DNA from: Alphaproteobacteria bacterium
Lineage (GTDB): Bacteria > Pseudomonadota > Alphaproteobacteria > Sphingomonadales > Sphingomonadaceae
Length of the DNA stretch: 14,897 nucleotides
Direction: 5' to 3'
NCBI GenBank assembly: GCA_005882415.1
Contig: VBAE01000146.1
Location: 1-14,897, forward strand
The notes under the pieces: model-generated
The model's database searches: none
What the model was told of the DNA's origin: nothing
Seen by the model: only the letters and a program-made list of their open reading frames with translations
In this document: in pieces, positions 14,161 to 14,897 of the stretch
How the letters are laid out: each line of letters begins with the position of its first letter
Position numbering within the stretch: the stretch's first letter is position 1
Translations under genes and position numbers: made by a program

Positions 14161-14897
14161 ATGCTGAAAAAACTGGGGAAAGACGTCGCGATCTACGGCG
14201 GAGCGGACTTCCTGTTCCGGGCTGCCCAGTTCGTCGTCATCCCCATCTACGCCTATACCCTGTCCGTCGCCGACTTCGGAATTCTCGCCTTGCTGACGGT
14301 GTCGGCGACGTTGCTCGGAATGCTTCTCAACCTCGGCGTCAGCAACAGCGTTCAGCGTTACTATTTCGACCCGGAGACGGAGGAGTCCGACCGGCCGGCG
14401 GTGGTATCGACGGGGCTCGCCCAACTCCTGCTCTCGGGCGTAGTCACGATCGCGGTCGCATGGCTCGCGCTTCGACCTTTCGCCGGCACGCTGCAGGTGG
14501 ATTACGGCATCGCCTGGCCGCTTGTGATGATCGCCCTCCTCACCGTCTTTCCCGACCAGATCGCGCAATATTGCCTGGACGCGGTGCGGCTGCAATTCGC
14601 CCCCTTGCGATTCTGTGCGATCGCCATCGTCAAGAACATGCTCGGCGTTCTGCTCGGGCTCTGGTTCCTGCTGCGCTGGAAGATGGGCGTGGAGGGGCTG
14701 CTGCTCGGGATGCTGATCTCGGCCATGGCCGCGGTGCCGATCGGGCTCTTGATGATCCGCCGCGACCTCCGATGGGGGATCGACCCGGTCATCGCGCGCA
14801 AGGTCTTCCGCTACGGATACCCCTTCGTGCTGACCGGTGCGGCTTATTGGGTGTTCGGCTCGATGGATCGCTGGATGCTGCTCCAGTTCGGCACCTT
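14161..14897 (+). CDS. Wzx-type lipopolysaccharide/oligosaccharide flippase, 3' truncated
   Basis: An open frame from ATG 14161 runs off the window after 245 codons. The translation begins MLKKLGKDVAIYGGADFLFR. Hydrophobic segments are visible at about residues 18-34, 40-60, 83-104, 116-131, 150-173, 176-198 and from 220 onward, with short basic loops between them. The N-terminal helix followed by PIYAYTLSVADFGILAL, and the motif YYFDPETEE after the second helix pair, are characteristic of the polysaccharide-transport/MviN-like (Wzx) superfamily. The family moves undecaprenyl-diphosphate-linked repeat units across the inner membrane. The start is favoured by the family's typical N-terminus; the Shine-Dalgarno is weak. 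Divergent from the lpxD-like gene, and probably the first gene of the next plus-strand unit. Confidence 0.85.
   Translation, partial: MLKKLGKDVAIYGGADFLFRAAQFVVIPIYAYTLSVADFGILALLTVSATLLGMLLNLGVSNSVQRYYFDPETEESDRPAVVSTGLAQLLLSGVVTIAVAWLALRPFAGTLQVDYGIAWPLVMIALLTVFPDQIAQYCLDAVRLQFAPLRFCAIAIVKNMLGVLLGLWFLLRWKMGVEGLLLGMLISAMAAVPIGLLMIRRDLRWGIDPVIARKVFRYGYPFVLTGAAYWVFGSMDRWMLLQFGT

Noticed and set aside
1..14897. tRNA, rRNA, CRISPR arrays, insertion sequences, riboswitches
   Set aside because: I looked for them on both strands and saw no convincing example. The only long repeats are the two epimerase paralogues.

Overview
This window comes from a GC-rich bacterium. Codon use, frequent GTG starts and the gene families together suggest an alphaproteobacterium, perhaps a sphingomonad; that placement is an inference, because there is no rRNA or other marker gene here. 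Nearly all of it belongs to a surface-polysaccharide (O-antigen or capsule) biosynthesis locus. Both ends are cut: an FAD-linked dehydrogenase has lost its 5' end at the left edge, and a Wzx-type flippase runs off the right edge. No stretch longer than about 120 bases lacks a gene.

Layout. (1) 1-1062: 3' part of a D-2-hydroxyglutarate/D-lactate dehydrogenase-like flavoprotein on the plus strand, overlapped tail to tail by a small membrane protein on the minus strand (1028-1381). (2) 1492-4242: a tight plus-strand operon of wlbA (UDP-GlcNAcA 3-dehydrogenase), wlbB (3-amino-sugar N-acetyltransferase) and lhgO (L-2-hydroxyglutarate oxidase). (3) 4239-6267: a two-gene minus-strand island encoding an unknown 122-residue protein and a Tat-exported right-handed beta-helix protein, probably a lipoprotein. 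(4) 6324-13101: a plus-strand run of a sugar formyltransferase, an NAD-dependent epimerase, an AsnB-type amidotransferase, a second paralogous epimerase, a polysaccharide-deacetylase-like protein and a membrane-anchored glycosyltransferase. (5) 13098-14045: a minus-strand LpxD-like acyltransferase. (6) 14161 to the end: the flippase.

How it may work. WlbA and WlbB are steps towards UDP-2,3-diacetamido-2,3-dideoxy-uronic acids. The epimerases could set the stereochemistry of the uronic acid, and the AsnB-like enzyme could amidate its carboxylate to a uronamide, as proposed for Pseudomonas and Bordetella O-antigens. The formyltransferase would N-formylate an amino sugar. WlbA enzymes of the recycling type regenerate their bound NAD+ by reducing 2-oxoglutarate to 2-hydroxyglutarate. 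An lhgO directly behind wlbA-wlbB, with a second 2-hydroxyacid dehydrogenase nearby, therefore suggests a built-in disposal route for that by-product. The 3-aminotransferase (WlbC/WbpE), the UDP-GlcNAc 6-dehydrogenase, a priming transferase and the polymerase are not in this window.

The most unusual points are the 2-hydroxyglutarate coupling, the epimerase-amidotransferase-epimerase sandwich in which the second copy has lost the usual NAD-ribose aspartate, a shortened deacetylase lacking its usual histidine motif, and the exported beta-helix island.
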